Part shown: in pieces, positions 62,894 through 64,000 of the stretch
Position numbering within the stretch: the stretch's first letter is position 1
How the letters are laid out: every line of letters begins with the position of its first letter
Source of the DNA: an uncultured Clostridia bacterium
Lineage (GTDB): Bacteria > Bacillota > Clostridia > Christensenellales > UBA1242
NCBI GenBank assembly: GCA_934778205.1
Contig: CAKVOD010000004.1
Coordinates: 82,491 to 146,490 of the forward strand
Direction of reading: 5' to 3'
Length of the DNA stretch: 64,000 nucleotides
Made by a program: the position numbers and the translations under genes
The notes under the pieces: model-generated
Databases searched by the model: none
Told to the model about the DNA's origin: nothing
What the model saw: only the letters and a program-made list of their open reading frames with translations

Positions 62894-63559
62894 TTACTTG
62901 TTTTTATTTAGTAATTTATCATCCGCTTTCAATGTTATTCTATTTGTAAGTGTTATTGTAGCCACAAGTTTTGTTCCATCCTCCATTGTTGTCGATAATT
63001 TGATTGGTAGGAAATGAAGCAATGCCCTACGTTCATCACACTTTTCACCATTAACTTTTAAAGTATGATGAAACCACCCAGAATATACTGATAACTTTTG
63101 ACCATTATAATCATATTCTCGATAAGACAATAACAATGAAACAATTAGGAATATAATTGCAATTATCAAGTACATGTATAACCAACCGCCAACAAATACT
63201 GGCTCAAATTCGTATGATACTATCTCATAAGAATTAACATTTCCCTTAATATATATGAATAAACTTTTTGCAGTATCAGACCCGTATGCTGTGAAATATC
63301 CCTTATCAGTTTCTAACAAGTTATCATTTAAATCATAATACCTTATCGTTGCATATCCTGATTCAACTGCTCTATTAAATTTTAGTGTCATCTCTATATG
63401 ACTTTCATTTAAACTTGAAAAATATTCGCTATTTGCCGAGTCATCAACTAATTCCAATTTTGGTTGGCTAGCATTTATAATTTCTGGTATAAAAAATAGT
63501 AAAACTACGATAACAATCCAAATCAATCTATGTATCCAAAGTATTGCTTTTTCATTCAT
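62894..63559 (-). CDS. Two-TM membrane protein under a poly-G promoter (221 aa)
   Basis: I do not recognise a family. An N-terminal helix (IWIVIVVLLFFIPEII) is followed by an extracellular beta-rich domain of about 80 residues. A second helix (MYLIIAIIFLIVSLLL) then leads to a cytoplasmic domain with EYDYNGQKLSVYSGWFHHTL, somewhat like a PH-type domain. It begins after AGGAGGGG. The promoter about 65 bp upstream has a 14-nt G tract in its spacer, so expression is likely phase variable. Confidence 0.7.
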   Translation of the reverse strand: MNEKAILWIHRLIWIVIVVLLFFIPEIINASQPKLELVDDSANSEYFSSLNESHIEMTLKFNRAVESGYATIRYYDLNDNLLETDKGYFTAYGSDTAKSLFIYIKGNVNSYEIVSYEFEPVFVGGWLYMYLIIAIIFLIVSLLLSYREYDYNGQKLSVYSGWFHHTLKVNGEKCDERRALLHFLPIKLSTTMEDGTKLVATITLTNRITLKADDKLLNKNK

Positions 63560-63623
63560 TTCATCCCCTCCTAAAGCCTGTATTACTCTAGCTTTGCATT
63601 AATTCTTTCCTTCATCTATTTGT

Positions 63624-63655
63624 AGTATACCACTACCCCCCCCCCCCCCTGTCAA
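63624..63655 (-). promoter_or_regulatory. Promoter with G14 spacer, probable phase-variable switch
   Basis: On the minus strand TTGACA (63655-63650) and TATACT (63629-63624) are near-perfect -35 and -10 boxes. The spacer is 14 G residues plus TAGTGG, 20 bp in total. The optimum of 17 bp would need 11 G. Slippage in the G tract would change spacing and so transcription. Confidence 0.8.
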
Positions 63656-63752
63656 GAGTTTTTGGGGAATTTATTGTTATTTAGATGTCTTTTACTATTT
63701 TTTTACGAAAAATTGCTAGTTTTTGTTGTTTTTTATAGTTATTTCTTATTAA

Positions 63753-63790
63753 AAGCACATTCCATAGTTGCTGAACTATAGAATGTGCTT
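63753..63790. repeat. Perfect-stem hairpin
   Basis: AAGCACATTC...GAATGTGCTT with further inner pairing ATAGTT/AACTAT forms a strong 38-nt hairpin sharing CATTCCATAGT-like bases with the 42735 family. The rest of 63656-64000 is AT-rich with no gene. Confidence 0.65.
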
Positions 63791-64000
63791 AAGTAAATAA
63801 CCAATAATACAAAAAAATATTGAATTTTAAAAACAATAATGTAGCATATTAAAGCAATTTATACAAGTAAGTATATGGGGTGTATAATCATTGTTGGGAA
63901 TAAAATTAAACTTAGCATATTACAAAAAAAAATAGCCAAAGTGTACAAGTACATTTTGACTAGTGAGAACTTTCTTGGGAGAAAATTCTCTAACCCATAC

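Overview
The window looks like chromosome from a low-GC, endospore-forming anaerobic Firmicute of the Clostridia type, probably an uncultured gut-associated lineage. The reasons are AT-rich DNA, strong AGGAG ribosome binding sites with some GTG starts, a complete GerA-type germinant receptor operon, a YpeB-SleB cortex-lysis pair and a collagen-like surface protein. This placement comes from gene content only.

Left part (1-12.3 kb): a truncated P-type calcium ATPase, uppP, ychF, a hypothetical gene, a collagen-like protein with a BclA-type C-terminus, a MORN protein, nrdR, an orphan VirD4/TraG coupling ATPase, a two-gene ABC exporter, a decayed fragment whose 5' end resembles virD4, and an Nmad3-type DNA-modification-associated gene. 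Next, at 12.4-13.1 kb, is a tRNA cluster (Ala-Ile-Ser). The tRNA-Ile and tRNA-Ser 3' ends are each repeated shortly downstream. The tRNA-Ala carries C instead of the near-universal U at position 33.

Middle-left (13.4-30.1 kb): a GC-richer Sel1/SUFU pair, then deoB-punA-tyrS, a ThyX-fold-like gene with a small partner, a DUF6273-type exported protein, families of dispersed palindromic repeats, gerA-gerB-gerC, and small genes (SLOG/DUF1273, an XRE regulator, an exported protein).

30.16-42.48 kb is an inovirus-like (filamentous phage) prophage. It has a large serine recombinase and an S24 repressor facing left. A rightward operon holds small membrane proteins, two large membrane-anchored proteins (one a coiled-coil stalk with a compositionally distinct, probably exchangeable head), a Zot/pI-like morphogenesis ATPase, small DNA-associated genes and a DUF4373-type replication protein. 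A probable -1 frameshift site (A9) and an in-frame TAA in a small gene are either recoding or early decay. A tRNA-Ser flanks it on the right.

Right part (43-64 kb): an M6-type surface metalloprotease, a TasA/camelysin-like surface protein, an RsuA/RluB-family pseudouridine synthase, DUF2207-LemA, pnuC, sleB-ypeB, a membrane protein, a two-gene unit (leaderless trypsin-like protease plus two-TM protein) next to an IS3-family element abutting tRNA-Leu, then tatD, tcdA and a two-TM protein. That last gene's promoter has 14 G residues between its -35 and -10 boxes, the classic layout of a slipped-strand phase-variable switch.

The most notable signals are the poly-G promoter, the serine-recombinase inovirus-like prophage, two pairs of NrdR-box-like palindromes with no ribonucleotide reductase gene nearby, the protease/two-TM pair, and the tRNA oddities. 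All calls come from reading the sequence; no database search was run.
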